Of a stretch of DNA of 37,678 nucleotides, positions 8,217-18,489 are shown piece after piece; position 1 is the first letter of the stretch, and every line of letters starts with the position of its first letter. The notes under the pieces were generated by a model. It had not been told where the DNA came from. It saw only the letters and a program-made list of their open reading frames with translations, and did not search any database. The position numbers were made by a program, and so were the translations under genes. Origin of the DNA: an uncultured Bacteroidales bacterium (lineage in GTDB: Bacteria; Bacteroidota; Bacteroidia; Bacteroidales; UBA932). The DNA is taken from positions 1 to 37,678 of the forward strand of contig CAMJJO010000003.1 of NCBI GenBank assembly GCA_946406095.1, in the 5' to 3' direction.

Positions 8217-11200
8217 ATGGCATTAGCAGACGTTATCAAAGCATTGTTCGGATCCAAGGCCGACCGCGACTACAAGGCAGTCAAGCCACTTCTGAACAAG
8301 ATATTGGCAGCATACGACGATATTGACAAATTGTCAGCGGACGAACTCCGCGCCCATTCGGCCAAGCTCCGCGAGCATCTCCGCGAGGTGGAGAAACCTT
8401 TCGAGGACCGGATCGCAGAAATCCGCCTCGAGCTGGACAAGGATATTCCCGTATCCGAAAAGGAGAAACTCGCAACCGAGTCCGACAAACTTGTGAAGGA
8501 CGAAGACGAGGCTATCGAGAAGGCCCTGAACGATATCCTTCCCGAAGCATTCGCCATCGTCAAATCGACGGCAAGGCGCCTTGCACAGAATGAAACCATC
8601 GAGGTGCAGGCCAGCGACTTCGACCGCACCCTTGCAGCAACTCACGACTTCGTGACCATAGACGGCGACAAGGCAATCTACCACAACAAGTGGGTGGCCG
8701 GCGGCAACGAGATTCTCTGGGACATGGTGCATTACGATGTGCAGCTCATCGGCGGTATCGCCCTCCATCAGGGCAAGATAGCCGAGATGGCGACGGGTGA
8801 AGGTAAGACCCTGGTGGCAACCCTCCCGGTGTTCCTGAACGCGCTCGCAGGAAAGGGCGTGCACGTGGTCACCGTGAACGACTACCTCTCCAAACGTGAC
8901 TCCGAGTGGATGGGGCCGCTCTACATGTTCCACGGCCTCAGCGTAGACTGCATCGACAAGCATCAGCCCAATTCGGATGCCCGCCGCAAGGCCTATGAGT
9001 GCGACATCACCTTCGGCACCAACAACGAATTCGGCTTTGACTATCTGCGCGACAACATGGCCATCAACTCCGACGACCTTGTTCAGCGCAAGCATCACTA
9101 CGCCATCGTGGACGAGGTCGACTCCGTCCTCATCGATGACGCCCGTACCCCTCTGATCATTTCCGGGCCGGTCGCCAAGGCGGAGGATGACGGCCAGTAT
9201 ATGGAGTTCCGTCCCTATGTGGAGAAGCTTTACCAGGCTCAGCGTTCCCTTGTGAATCAGGTGCTTAACGACGCCAAGAAGGCCATTGCGGCCGGAGATG
9301 AGCAGGAAGGCGGAAAGCTCCTCCTGCGTGCCCACAAGGGGCTTCCCAAGTATCAGCCTTTGATCAAGTTCCTGAGCGAGCAGGGCATGAAGGTGCTGCT
9401 GCAGAAGGCAGAGAACTACTATATGCAGGATAATGAGCGTGAGATGCCGGTGGTGACGGATCCTCTTTATTTCGTCATCAACGAGCAGCTCCATTCGGTG
9501 GATATGACCGACAAGGGCCACGAGGTTCTTGCCAACGCGGTGGGGAACGAAGACTTCTTCGTCATCCCGGATGTCGGCAGCAGCATTGCCGCTATCCAGA
9601 ACGCGGGTGGTCTCTCCCTCGAAGAGAAGCAGCAGAAGAAGGATGAACTGATGGAGGACTTCTCTCTCAAGAGCGAGCGAATCCATACGGTCAACCAGCT
9701 GCTGAAAGCATATACGATGTTCGAGAAGGACATCGACTACATCATAGTGGACGGCAAGATCAAGATCGTGGACGAGCAGACCGGCCGTGTGATGGAAGGC
9801 CGCCGCTGGAGCGATGGCTTGCACCAGGCTGTAGAGGCAAAGGAAAACGTGAAGGTGGAGGCTGCCACACAGACCTTTGCCACCATCACCCTCCAGAACT
9901 ACTTCAGGATGTATCACAAGCTTTCCGGCATGACCGGTACGGCAGAAACCGAGGCGGGTGAGTTCTGGAGCATCTACAAACTGGACGTGATGGTGATCCC
10001 TACCAACCGCCCCGTCATCCGCGACGACCAGGACGACCTTATCTACAAGACCAAGAAAGCAAAATATGCGGCCGTGATCCAGCGGATAGTCGAGCTCTCT
10101 TCCGAGGGCAGGCCGGTGCTGGTGGGTACGACCGACGTGGAGACTTCCGAGCTCCTCAGCCGAATGCTCAAGATGCGCGGAATCCGCCATAACGTGCTGA
10201 ATGCCAAGGAGAACGCCAGGGAGGCGGAGATCGTCGCCCAGGCCGGCCAGAGCAGCACGGTCACCATCGCCACCAACATGGCTGGCCGTGGTACCGATAT
10301 CAAGCTTTCTCCCGAAGTCAAGAAGGCGGGAGGCCTTGCCATCATCGGCACCGAACGCCACGACAGCCGCCGTGTCGACCGCCAGCTGCGAGGCCGAAGC
10401 GGACGTCAGGGGGATCCCGGTTCGTCCGTATTCTATATTTCGCTGGAAGATAAGCTGATGCGTCTCTTCGGCTCCGAGCGTATCGCCGGCATAGTGGACC
10501 GCCTCGGCATGAAAGACGACGAGGCCCTGGAGAGCTCGATGCTTTCCTCCACCATCGAGCGTGCGCAGAAGAAGGTGGAAGAGAACAACTTCGGCATCCG
10601 CAAGCGTCTGCTCGAATACGACGACGTCATGAACTATCAGCGTGAGGCCATATACTCCCGCCGCCGCAACGCAATCAGCGGCGAGAAGGTGGAAATCGAC
10701 CTCAGCAACATGATGATAGATACGGCTTCGCTCATCATCGACCAGTGCAAGGGAATGGATTTCGATTCATTCCAGGAGACGCTGATGGCAAAGCTCTCGA
10801 TCGATGCCGGTTTCAATGCCGATTTCTATGAGCACGCCAAGGAAGATGAGCTGGTGAAGGCCCTCATCAACCATATGCAGGAGGTCTATACCAGGCGTAT
10901 GGACGTGCTGGTGGAGAAGCTTTCTCCTATCATCAAGCATGTGTACGAGAAGCAGGGGACGATGTATCAGAACATCGCCATTCCGGTTTCCGACGGCCGC
11001 AAGACCATGACCGTTTCCGTCAACCTCGAAAAGGCCTACAACAGCGAAGGCCGCGAAGTTGGCAAGACCCTCAGCAAGAACATCATCCTCTATCAGATAG
11101 ACGAGCACTGGAAGCAGCATCTCCGCGATATGGACGACCTCAAGCAGAGCGTCCAGAACGCCTCTTACGAGCAGAAGGATCCTATCGTGGTCTACAAGCT

Positions 11201-11495
11201 CGAGAGCTACAATCTCTTCGCCCAGATGCTTGAGTCCCTAAACCAGGATGTGCTTAGCTTCCTCCTGCGTGCCTTCGTGCCGCTGAGGGATGCTTCCGAG
11301 GCTGGAAACCGTCCTGCGATGCGTCCCCGCCAGGATATGTCTTCCCTCCAGGCCGGCCGTCAGGACCTTACCACCAACGGCGAGCAGAAGGCCAATACAC
11401 CCATACGTGTCGATAAGAAGATAGGACGCAACGATCCTTGCCCCTGCGGCAGCGGCCTAAAATACAAGAACTGCCACGGAAAGGGCATCGTTTAA
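8217..11495 (+). CDS. secA: Preprotein translocase subunit SecA
   Basis: [26 protein letters not shown] Walker [34 protein letters not shown]-terminal SEC-C zinc motif [15 protein letters not shown]. Start moved from ORF 8061 to [12 protein letters not shown]. Confidence 0.98.
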   Translation: MALADVIKALFGSKADRDYKAVKPLLNKILAAYDDIDKLSADELRAHSAKLREHLREVEKPFEDRIAEIRLELDKDIPVSEKEKLATESDKLVKDEDEAIEKALNDILPEAFAIVKSTARRLAQNETIEVQASDFDRTLAATHDFVTIDGDKAIYHNKWVAGGNEILWDMVHYDVQLIGGIALHQGKIAEMATGEGKTLVATLPVFLNALAGKGVHVVTVNDYLSKRDSEWMGPLYMFHGLSVDCIDKHQPNSDARRKAYECDITFGTNNEFGFDYLRDNMAINSDDLVQRKHHYAIVDEVDSVLIDDARTPLIISGPVAKAEDDGQYMEFRPYVEKLYQAQRSLVNQVLNDAKKAIAAGDEQEGGKLLLRAHKGLPKYQPLIKFLSEQGMKVLLQKAENYYMQDNEREMPVVTDPLYFVINEQLHSVDMTDKGHEVLANAVGNEDFFVIPDVGSSIAAIQNAGGLSLEEKQQKKDELMEDFSLKSERIHTVNQLLKAYTMFEKDIDYIIVDGKIKIVDEQTGRVMEGRRWSDGLHQAVEAKENVKVEAATQTFATITLQNYFRMYHKLSGMTGTAETEAGEFWSIYKLDVMVIPTNRPVIRDDQDDLIYKTKKAKYAAVIQRIVELSSEGRPVLVGTTDVETSELLSRMLKMRGIRHNVLNAKENAREAEIVAQAGQSSTVTIATNMAGRGTDIKLSPEVKKAGGLAIIGTERHDSRRVDRQLRGRSGRQGDPGSSVFYISLEDKLMRLFGSERIAGIVDRLGMKDDEALESSMLSSTIERAQKKVEENNFGIRKRLLEYDDVMNYQREAIYSRRRNAISGEKVEIDLSNMMIDTASLIIDQCKGMDFDSFQETLMAKLSIDAGFNADFYEHAKEDELVKALINHMQEVYTRRMDVLVEKLSPIIKHVYEKQGTMYQNIAIPVSDGRKTMTVSVNLEKAYNSEGREVGKTLSKNIILYQIDEHWKQHLRDMDDLKQSVQNASYEQKDPIVVYKLESYNLFAQMLESLNQDVLSFLLRAFVPLRDASEAGNRPAMRPRQDMSSLQAGRQDLTTNGEQKANTPIRVDKKIGRNDPCPCGSGLKYKNCHGKGIV

Positions 11496-11518
11496 CAGAA
11501 TATAATATTTGAACAGAT

Positions 11519-11935
11519 ATGAGTTACATCAACAAATCTACAGCACCTGTGGTAGACGCCAACAACGTCAGCCACATATCCTCCGGAACCGTTATCAAGG
11601 GTGAAGTTTCGTCCGTGGCAGATATCCGTGTTGACGGAGAAGTCATGGGCAAGGTCTACTCCCAGGGCCGTGTGGTTGTTGGGGAAGACGCGTCCATAAC
11701 CGGCACCCTGGCCTGCGACAATGTCGATTTCTGGGGAAAGATCGAAGGCGATATCTACGTGAAGGACACCTTCTCCCTCAAGGGCACGGCAACCGTTAAC
11801 GGTAATATCCATGTCCGCCGTCTCCAGGTGGATATGGGCGCCCAGATCAACGGCACCTGCAACATGATTACGGAAGAAGATTACGAGACCTTCATCAAGG
11901 ACGTGATCACCACCAAAGCTCCCGTAATCGAGTAA
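11519..11935 (+). CDS. Bactofilin family (polymer-forming cytoskeletal) protein
   Basis: Repeating beta-helix pattern ISSGTVIKGEVSSVADIRVDGEVMGKVYSQGRVVVGEDASITGTLACDNVDFWGKIEGDIYVKDTFSLKGTATVNGNIHV. Confidence 0.93.
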   Translation: MSYINKSTAPVVDANNVSHISSGTVIKGEVSSVADIRVDGEVMGKVYSQGRVVVGEDASITGTLACDNVDFWGKIEGDIYVKDTFSLKGTATVNGNIHVRRLQVDMGAQINGTCNMITEEDYETFIKDVITTKAPVIE

Positions 11936-11942
11936 GAGAGTT

Positions 11943-12320
11943 TCATTCAAGTTCCGGAACCCGCCTGATATTATACAGGCGGGTTTCTGTTTTATTATAG
12001 GAAATGTCGAAGCATCGGTACTCGTCCCGCCCCCGGCGTATGCGCCGGAACTCGGTCACATACTCTGAGCGGAAGCCGGCGTCGGCCAGCGATGCCAGCT
12101 CCGGGGCTCTTTCTCCGGATTCCAGCACCATCTTCAGCACCTGATAGTTCTTGTCCAGGATTCCCAGCACCCTGTTCCTGCGGTGGCGGGCGGGGCCGTT
12201 CAGGGAATTGTTCCATTCATTCTTGCATCTGCTGCAGCAGAACCGCTTGTCCGCCCTGCCCGAAATTGGCTTTCCGCAGTTGAGGCAGACTCTTTCCTCT
12301 TCGTGTTTCTGTTCGTTCAT
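11943..12320 (-). CDS. Small zinc-ribbon protein of unknown function
   Basis: MNEQKHEEERVCLNCGKPISGRADKRFCCSRCKNEWNN: CxxC...CCSRC zinc-binding pattern; start set to the Met at 12320, downstream of a TATGTTTG box. Confidence 0.8.
   Translation of the reverse strand: MNEQKHEEERVCLNCGKPISGRADKRFCCSRCKNEWNNSLNGPARHRRNRVLGILDKNYQVLKMVLESGERAPELASLADAGFRSEYVTEFRRIRRGRDEYRCFDISYNKTETRLYNIRRVPELE
11958..11994 (+). terminator. Intrinsic terminator of the bactofilin gene, embedded in the 3' coding end of the convergent Zn-ribbon gene
   Basis: AACCCGCCTG-atattata-CAGGCGGGTT followed by TCTGTTTT. Confidence 0.85.
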
Positions 12321-12376
12321 CTCTTTTTTTTGCAGAAAAGTTGAGAAGGATAATCCGGATTTCCAAATTTTTTCGG

Positions 12377-12384
12377 CAAACATA
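12377..12384 (-). promoter_or_regulatory. Putative -7 box (TATGTTTG) for the Zn-ribbon gene
   Basis: caaacata on +; matches TAnnTTTG. Confidence 0.45.
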
Positions 12385-12543
12385 TAAAAATTTAAGTTTA
12401 GGCAAATCATAAGAAAAATCTTATGGTCTTTTAAAAACACACAATCGTCAGCAGAAACAGAAATTAAGGCAAATGTTTGCCACGATTCTTTGGTAATGGC
12501 GTCGCTCTGCCTTTCCTTTGCATCGGACCAAAAAACAAAGAAT

Positions 12544-12891
12544 ATGGAACAAATCAACAAAACCGAATTGCGTGGTCTCGTGGGGTTTGTAAGGCTCCAG
12601 GAGGTCGGAGGGAAGAAAGTGGCGCATTTCACCGTTGCCACTTCGATGGCTTACAACGACCGCAGCGGCTCTGCGGTTATCGAAACTCAATGGCATAACG
12701 TGACTGCCTGGGAGGGCAAGCGTATCGAGGGCCTGGAAAAACTGAAGAAAGGGGATAAAGTCTGGCTCTTCGGACGCATCCGCTATACCAAGTTCAAGGG
12801 AGCCGACGGTGTCGAACACAATTCCACTGAAATCATTGCCAACAGGATGACAATTATCGACGACGATGATGCTTTCCCTTGCGAGATGTAG
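12544..12891 (+). CDS. ssb: Single-stranded DNA-binding protein, short Bacteroidales type
   Basis: MEQINKTELRGLVGFVRLQEVGGKKVAHFTVATSMAY...ETQWHNVTAWEGK...KKGDKVWLFGRIRYTKF; OB-fold SSB signature. Confidence 0.93.
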   Translation: MEQINKTELRGLVGFVRLQEVGGKKVAHFTVATSMAYNDRSGSAVIETQWHNVTAWEGKRIEGLEKLKKGDKVWLFGRIRYTKFKGADGVEHNSTEIIANRMTIIDDDDAFPCEM

Positions 12892-14779
12892 GCTGCTGGT
12901 TCTGTCGGTGCTTGTCCTGTGCTCGTGTGCACAGGCCCGCAAGATAGAATCGGTCAGGTCCGGAGCTTTCGTTCCGGGCCTGGCCCTGGCAGAAGATGTC
13001 CGCCCGCCGGAAGTGCCGGTGGAAACCCTTATCAGCGACACCATGATGATAAAGGATGCCGAAGGAAGGGATCTGATCATAATGAAAGCGGTGCGGGACG
13101 AGAACGGAGATATGGTGGCCAGCGACGTGATTCTGCCTTCGGTGGTAGTCGCCAGTTTCCGAAACGTGGCCGAGAGGCTTGGCCTGGTGGACCTGAGGTT
13201 CGACCTGAAGGTGCCTGCCGACCTTACCGACAGCCGATGGCAGCTGAGGCTGTCTCCCGTAATGCATATCATGGGGGAGGAGGTGGCTCTGGATCCGGTC
13301 TTCATCACCGGTTCGCAATACCGGGCGGCACAGTTGCGCGGCTACGAAAGATACGCCAGATTCATCGACAGCATAGTCACCGATACCACTCTTTTCATCA
13401 GGAAAAACGAACTTGAATTGTTCCTTAGGAGAAACCTGCCGGAACTGTATGCCTTCCGGGAAGACAGCTCCAGGGTGAGCGACGAGCAGTGGAAGTCGGC
13501 TTTCGGAGTCACAGGCCCGGAAGCGGTGGATCATTACACCGATCATTATCGCAAGCGCCTGAATGCCCGTAAGGCCGGGCGAAAGGACAAGATGTTCCGT
13601 AAATACGTCAAGGCCCCCATCCGCACGGAGGCTCTCCGGCTGGACACGGTCGTGGTGGCCGAATCCGGCGACATTTCCTACAGTTATGTGCAGACAATCC
13701 ATACCCGCCCGAATCTGAGAAAAGTGGAGATAGAACTGATCGGGAGCATCTTCGAAGAGGACAGGGAGATCTGCAAGCTGCCAAGCCCCGGCAATCTGAC
13801 GTTCTACATCAGTTCGCTTTCTTCATTTGCGGAGGATAGGGAAAGATTCCTTACAAAGGTGGTCTCACGCCGGGTGGAAGCAAATACGTCCTGTTATATA
13901 GAATTCGGCGCCGGAAAGGCGGAAATCCTGGAAAACCTGGGGATGAATGCCTCCGAGATGGGCCGTATCAAAGGAAATATCCGGGACATCCTGGAGGACG
14001 ACAAATATGACCTGGACTCCGTGGTAATCACCGCATTTGCATCCCCCGAGGGATCGGCGGCCTCCAATTCCAGACTCGCACTGCGCCGGGCCGGAGCTGC
14101 ATCGGACTTCTTTTCCGGCTACACGCATTTCCTGATCGATAGCCTGTGCATGGCTGGAGATATCCCCCGTGTGGATTTCATCTCCCACGGTGGAGGGGAG
14201 AATTGGGATATGTTCGAGCGCCTTGTAGATGCCGACACCCTGATTCCTCCCGCATCTCTTGAAAAGCTCAGGGAAAAGATGGAAATCAGGGATCCGGATG
14301 GCCGGGAGGCGTCTTTTCGCCGGCTGGAAATCTATCCATACCTGAGGAAAAACATCTATCCAAGGCTCCGGATGGTCCGCTTCGACTTCCATCTGCACAG
14401 AAAGGGAATGGTGAAGGATACCATCCATACCACTATCCCGGACACCCTTTACAGTCAGGGGGTGCAGGCTCTCAAAGACAGGGACTATGAGCGTGCGCTG
14501 GCGCTGCTGCTGCCATACCGCGATTATAACACGGCGGTGGCATTCCTCTCGCTGGGCAGGAATCACAATGCAATGGAGATACTTGAAAAACTGGAACAGA
14601 CTCCTCAGACGGACTATATGAAGGCTGTACTCTATTCCCGTTTCGGGGATGGACGGAATGCCGTCCAGCACTATATGAATGCCTGCTCGGCAGACAGGAG
14701 TTTCGTCTTCCGCGGGAGTCTTGACCCAGAAATAGCAACCCTTATAAAACACTATAATTTAAATCTTTACGATCAATGA
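12866..14779 (+). CDS. OmpA-like/repeat-containing envelope lipoprotein, putative fimbrial-cluster accessory protein
   Basis: Signal LLVLSVLVLCSC; LDSVVITAFASPEGSAASNSRLALRRAGAASDFF resembles the OmpA peptidoglycan-binding motif; C-terminal YSQGVQALKDRDYERALALLLPYRDYNTAVAFLSLG resembles a TPR. It starts inside ssb. Confidence 0.65.
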   Translation: MMLSLARCRLLVLSVLVLCSCAQARKIESVRSGAFVPGLALAEDVRPPEVPVETLISDTMMIKDAEGRDLIIMKAVRDENGDMVASDVILPSVVVASFRNVAERLGLVDLRFDLKVPADLTDSRWQLRLSPVMHIMGEEVALDPVFITGSQYRAAQLRGYERYARFIDSIVTDTTLFIRKNELELFLRRNLPELYAFREDSSRVSDEQWKSAFGVTGPEAVDHYTDHYRKRLNARKAGRKDKMFRKYVKAPIRTEALRLDTVVVAESGDISYSYVQTIHTRPNLRKVEIELIGSIFEEDREICKLPSPGNLTFYISSLSSFAEDRERFLTKVVSRRVEANTSCYIEFGAGKAEILENLGMNASEMGRIKGNIRDILEDDKYDLDSVVITAFASPEGSAASNSRLALRRAGAASDFFSGYTHFLIDSLCMAGDIPRVDFISHGGGENWDMFERLVDADTLIPPASLEKLREKMEIRDPDGREASFRRLEIYPYLRKNIYPRLRMVRFDFHLHRKGMVKDTIHTTIPDTLYSQGVQALKDRDYERALALLLPYRDYNTAVAFLSLGRNHNAMEILEKLEQTPQTDYMKAVLYSRFGDGRNAVQHYMNACSADRSFVFRGSLDPEIATLIKHYNLNLYDQ

Positions 14780-15849
14780 AAAAGTACATTTATCTGGCAG
14801 CGTCATTCGCTGCGGCGGCTCTTTGCGGCTGCAACAAACAAAACCCCGTTCAAACTATCATGCATGAACCCGATGGCTGTGCACAGATCGCCTTGTCTCT
14901 TGCCGGGAGCAGGAGCACCAAGGCAAGCGTCGACGGAACCGATGTGGAAAATGAGGTCGGAACGGTGGACGTGTTCGTATTCTTCAAGGGAGGTGAGTTC
15001 GACGGACGCCTGGACGCCTACGAACATTTCGACACCGCCCCGTATACACTGAGCGCAACGGCGGGAGACAGGACAATCTACGCCGTAGTCAACAGCGAGC
15101 ACTCGAAATCGGTACTGGAAACCATTTCCACACAGACGGAACTGCTTTCGAAAATGGCGACTCTGTCCTCCCAGAAAAACGCGTCGAATAAACCGGGATT
15201 GTTCACAATGATTGGCAGCGTAAACCGCACGGAGGCCACCTCCAATGCACTTGTGGCCGGTGTGAATTCAGTCACCGTGACGGTAGACCGCATGGTTTCC
15301 AGGGTGCGTCTCCAGAAGATTACCCGTGCATTCGAGTCTTCTGCATTGGCTTCGCAGGATTTCCGCGTAGACGAGGTCTATCTGGCGAATGCGGAAAGTG
15401 TCGATGAGTATGGGCCCGGGCATACCCCAGCGGCTGATGAATTCGTCAATAAACTCGGCGTGCCGGATGAAAGCTATGACATATGGCTGCGAAGGGCCCT
15501 GTCGTCAACACTCGCGAACAACGAATCTAAAACTCTCACGGATGCATCCTACAGCCTTTATGCAATGCCGAATCCGGTGGACACCGACAGCGAGGCGACG
15601 CCCTTCACCGTCCGTAATACAAAGCTCGTGGTCAAGGCCACCCTGGCAGGGAAAGCGCTGTATTATGTGATTCCTCTGGGTGCGATCCGTGGAAATACCA
15701 CCTACGATATCAGCGAACTGGTGCTGACGAGGCCGGGATCTTCGGACCCTGAGCAGAAAACGGAAGTAGCCTCCTGCACGTTCACGCTGGAGATCAGTCC
15801 CTGGACCGTCGTGCCGGTGGAAACGGAAACAGGCAGGTATGTGATATGA
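14776..15849 (+). CDS. Fimbrillin, Mfa1/FimA-like major subunit
   Basis: Lipobox LCGC; GTVDVFVFFKGGEFDGR, TIYAVVNSEHS, VTVTVDRMVSRVRLQKI, C-terminal LEISPWTVVPVETETGRYVI typical of FimA/Mfa1 precursors. Confidence 0.8.
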   Translation: MKKYIYLAASFAAAALCGCNKQNPVQTIMHEPDGCAQIALSLAGSRSTKASVDGTDVENEVGTVDVFVFFKGGEFDGRLDAYEHFDTAPYTLSATAGDRTIYAVVNSEHSKSVLETISTQTELLSKMATLSSQKNASNKPGLFTMIGSVNRTEATSNALVAGVNSVTVTVDRMVSRVRLQKITRAFESSALASQDFRVDEVYLANAESVDEYGPGHTPAADEFVNKLGVPDESYDIWLRRALSSTLANNESKTLTDASYSLYAMPNPVDTDSEATPFTVRNTKLVVKATLAGKALYYVIPLGAIRGNTTYDISELVLTRPGSSDPEQKTEVASCTFTLEISPWTVVPVETETGRYVI

Positions 15850-16643
15850 GAACGCTTGGATTGCTTGCCCTTGCCTTGCTGGCGGTGGCCTGCACGGTGA
15901 AGGAGGACAGGACGTTCTGCCCGGCTTGGTGCGTGGTCTATTCCGACGGTTATGTGGCCGAAGGGTGCAACGGCAATCTGACTTGCAATATCGCCATAGG
16001 CGAAGACAGCAACTTCGAGTACGGGCGGCAGGATTACGACAGTTTCACCCACAAGGGAAACCTGGTAATGGAGGTCCCCAGGAACGAGGAGGTCTATGTG
16101 GATGTTTTCTGCGGTCTGGAAGGGATGGAACTGATAGGATCCGTGCTGAAGATACCGATGGGTTGCGCCTGCGACAACGTTTACTCCGGCCACGGACAGG
16201 TTTTCATCCAGGGCGAAGAAGGGGAGACCGGCCTTCCGCTGAATAAGGATTATACCCAGATAACGATGAAGGTGAACGGTATAGTCGACGGATACTATCC
16301 CTTCGGTTTCCGCATCAGAGGCAACGTCGATGGGTACGAACTGCCCGGAGGCAGGCCGCACAGGGGCGAGTTCGACTACATACCCAAGGTCGAGAGCGGG
16401 AATATCTTCCGGGCCAAGGTGCCGAGGCAGCTTGACGATTCCCTTGTCCTGGAAGTATTCCACCTGGACGATGGCTCTCTGGTCACCATCCAGAATCTCG
16501 GAAAGATTATCCGGGATATGGGCTATGACTGGAATGCCAGGGACCTTAAAGACATAGGTATAGGAGTGGATGTTTCGGAGGCCTCTTTCAGGGTTGTCAT
16601 CGAAGCCTGGGAAATATCCGAGACAGTAACGGTAGTATTTTAA
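15846..16643 (+). CDS. FimB/Mfa2-family fimbrial anchor or assembly protein
   Basis: LLAVACTVKEDRTFCPAWCVV N-terminus (lipoprotein plus EDRxxCP) and VDVFCGLEG; 4-nt overlap with the upstream fimbrillin. Confidence 0.78.
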   Translation: MRTLGLLALALLAVACTVKEDRTFCPAWCVVYSDGYVAEGCNGNLTCNIAIGEDSNFEYGRQDYDSFTHKGNLVMEVPRNEEVYVDVFCGLEGMELIGSVLKIPMGCACDNVYSGHGQVFIQGEEGETGLPLNKDYTQITMKVNGIVDGYYPFGFRIRGNVDGYELPGGRPHRGEFDYIPKVESGNIFRAKVPRQLDDSLVLEVFHLDDGSLVTIQNLGKIIRDMGYDWNARDLKDIGIGVDVSEASFRVVIEAWEISETVTVVF

Positions 16644-16649
16644 AAACAA

Positions 16650-17489
16650 TTGATAATGAAAACGTTAAATATAATATTTGCGGCGATGGCCGCGATTGTG
16701 GCGATGTCCTGCAACAAGGATGCAAGCATGACGGAGAGGAAGTTGCCGGGGCATTGCGAACCTATCAGTTTCAAGGTCGATGGGGTGAACGTGGACGTAT
16801 CCACCAAAGTGACCCCCGTTACGGATCTGGCCTCTTTCAATGTCATGGCCAGTACCGGAACCGTGGCGTATGAGACTTATGCCTGGACCGTAGTTGCTAC
16901 AAAATCGGGAGACAGCTATATTACGAACAAGTATTGGCCCAGTACCGACCCTTCGTATCATTTCTATGCGGCCAATACTTCTTTGAGTTTTATGTCGAAC
17001 GGAGCGACGGTCACTGTGGACAGTTCGGAGGATATAGTCTGCGCATACAAGAGCAGCCCGCAGTATGGTGTCCCGACACTGGTCAATTTCCGCCATATCC
17101 TGACCAGGATCGGCACGGCGACGATAAGCATCCCAGACGGCTACTCCATATCGGATGCAAGTATAGGAATCAAGAAAATAAGGACTTCGGGCACCTACAA
17201 TCTGCGCACGAAGGGGTGGACCGGGACCAACGAAATCCAGATGCAGCCAGTGCAGGAGGGGAGCAACGATCTGTATTTCATTCCCGGGCAATATGATGTC
17301 AGCGTGACTTTTACCCTCACCAAGGGAGATTTCACCGGCACATACACAAGTGTGACCAATGTGGATTTCCAACCAGAAAAAATAAACAATCTGGAAATCA
17401 ATATCGTCAAGGATCCTGCCGTGCTGGTAAGCTTCTCCGTGACGGTTATAGACTGGGAGGCCAAATCGGTTCCTGTAACTTTGACATAG
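16650..17489 (+). CDS. Fimbrillin-family lipoprotein (minor subunit candidate)
   Basis: AIVAMSCNKD lipobox; NKYWPSTDPSYHFYAAN and NFRHILTRI motifs of the fimbrillin-like Mfa_like family. Confidence 0.78.
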   Translation: MIMKTLNIIFAAMAAIVAMSCNKDASMTERKLPGHCEPISFKVDGVNVDVSTKVTPVTDLASFNVMASTGTVAYETYAWTVVATKSGDSYITNKYWPSTDPSYHFYAANTSLSFMSNGATVTVDSSEDIVCAYKSSPQYGVPTLVNFRHILTRIGTATISIPDGYSISDASIGIKKIRTSGTYNLRTKGWTGTNEIQMQPVQEGSNDLYFIPGQYDVSVTFTLTKGDFTGTYTSVTNVDFQPEKINNLEINIVKDPAVLVSFSVTVIDWEAKSVPVTLT

Positions 17490-17493
17490 AGTT

Positions 17494-18477
17494 ATGAAAA
17501 GGCTTTCCATAATGCTATTGCTCCTGTGCGGGTGCACGACCGAACTGCGTCAGACCCAGAACCTGACTGCAGAGGCGGAGCCTACCCGTATCGAATTCAG
17601 GGGGGTGAAATCTTCTGAAGGAAACGGAGATGCCGGCTTATCGGAATTCCACTATCTGACCTACGATTTCAATCTTGGCAGTTGGAGCGGAGAGCTGGGA
17701 GGCACTGCGGTCCGGGGCGGAAACGACTCCGGGCCGTTCTTCCCGGCTGATGCTACCAGACAATACTGGCCGGAGGGCAAGATTTACTCTTTTTATGCTT
17801 CGGGCTATAACAATGCCCTGACTTATGAAGAAGAGGATGTGGAGTTCGGCACGGCCATGATGCTATACAGTTCAGGCACGACGGCTACCCTCAGCATAAA
17901 GAACAGGCATCATAACGTGGACTGGATGGCGGCCAAAGTGCTGCATCAGGAAAAGGTTGACGGCATTCCGCTGCAATTCAAACACGTTTGTGCACGAGTG
18001 TGCGAACTGATTTTCAATTTGGAGGCATACAAGACATGGATAGAGGAGAAGGAACTGGATATTTCCGACATAGTCTCCGTAAACTGCAGCCTTAGCGACG
18101 TGGATGAACAGACCTATGTGTTTTCTTCCGAGAGCCAGAGCCTGTTCAGGAGAGAATCGTCGGACTATACGGATTCGCCCTTGCACCAGATTGACGGACG
18201 CAGAAGCCTGAATCTGGCCGCCGGAGGCTCGTCGGCAAGCATCTCCTATTATGCATTTCCGGGCAGACACACCATTAAGATTCACATCCAGGCTGTGGAT
18301 GCTGATGGAGTGCAAGTGGTGGACGACCGTGTGCTGAGTGGAGAAGTGGACCTGCCGATGAACTCCGACTGTTCGCTGAATATCGTGCTGAACCCGGATG
18401 AACGCAAGCTGGGAATCGCTGTGATGACCTCCATCGCTGCCTGGGATTCGGGAGGCGCCGGAACTGTGATGGAATAA
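17494..18477 (+). CDS. Fimbrillin-family lipoprotein (minor subunit candidate)
   Basis: LLLLCGCTTE lipobox; TRQYWPEGKIYSFYASG and FKHVCARVCELIF parallel the preceding gene. Confidence 0.73.
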   Translation: MKRLSIMLLLLCGCTTELRQTQNLTAEAEPTRIEFRGVKSSEGNGDAGLSEFHYLTYDFNLGSWSGELGGTAVRGGNDSGPFFPADATRQYWPEGKIYSFYASGYNNALTYEEEDVEFGTAMMLYSSGTTATLSIKNRHHNVDWMAAKVLHQEKVDGIPLQFKHVCARVCELIFNLEAYKTWIEEKELDISDIVSVNCSLSDVDEQTYVFSSESQSLFRRESSDYTDSPLHQIDGRRSLNLAAGGSSASISYYAFPGRHTIKIHIQAVDADGVQVVDDRVLSGEVDLPMNSDCSLNIVLNPDERKLGIAVMTSIAAWDSGGAGTVME

Positions 18478-18489
18478 AGACTGCAAAAT

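Noticed and set aside
8334-10361. 675-aa minus-strand ORF
   Set aside because: Antisense shadow of secA.
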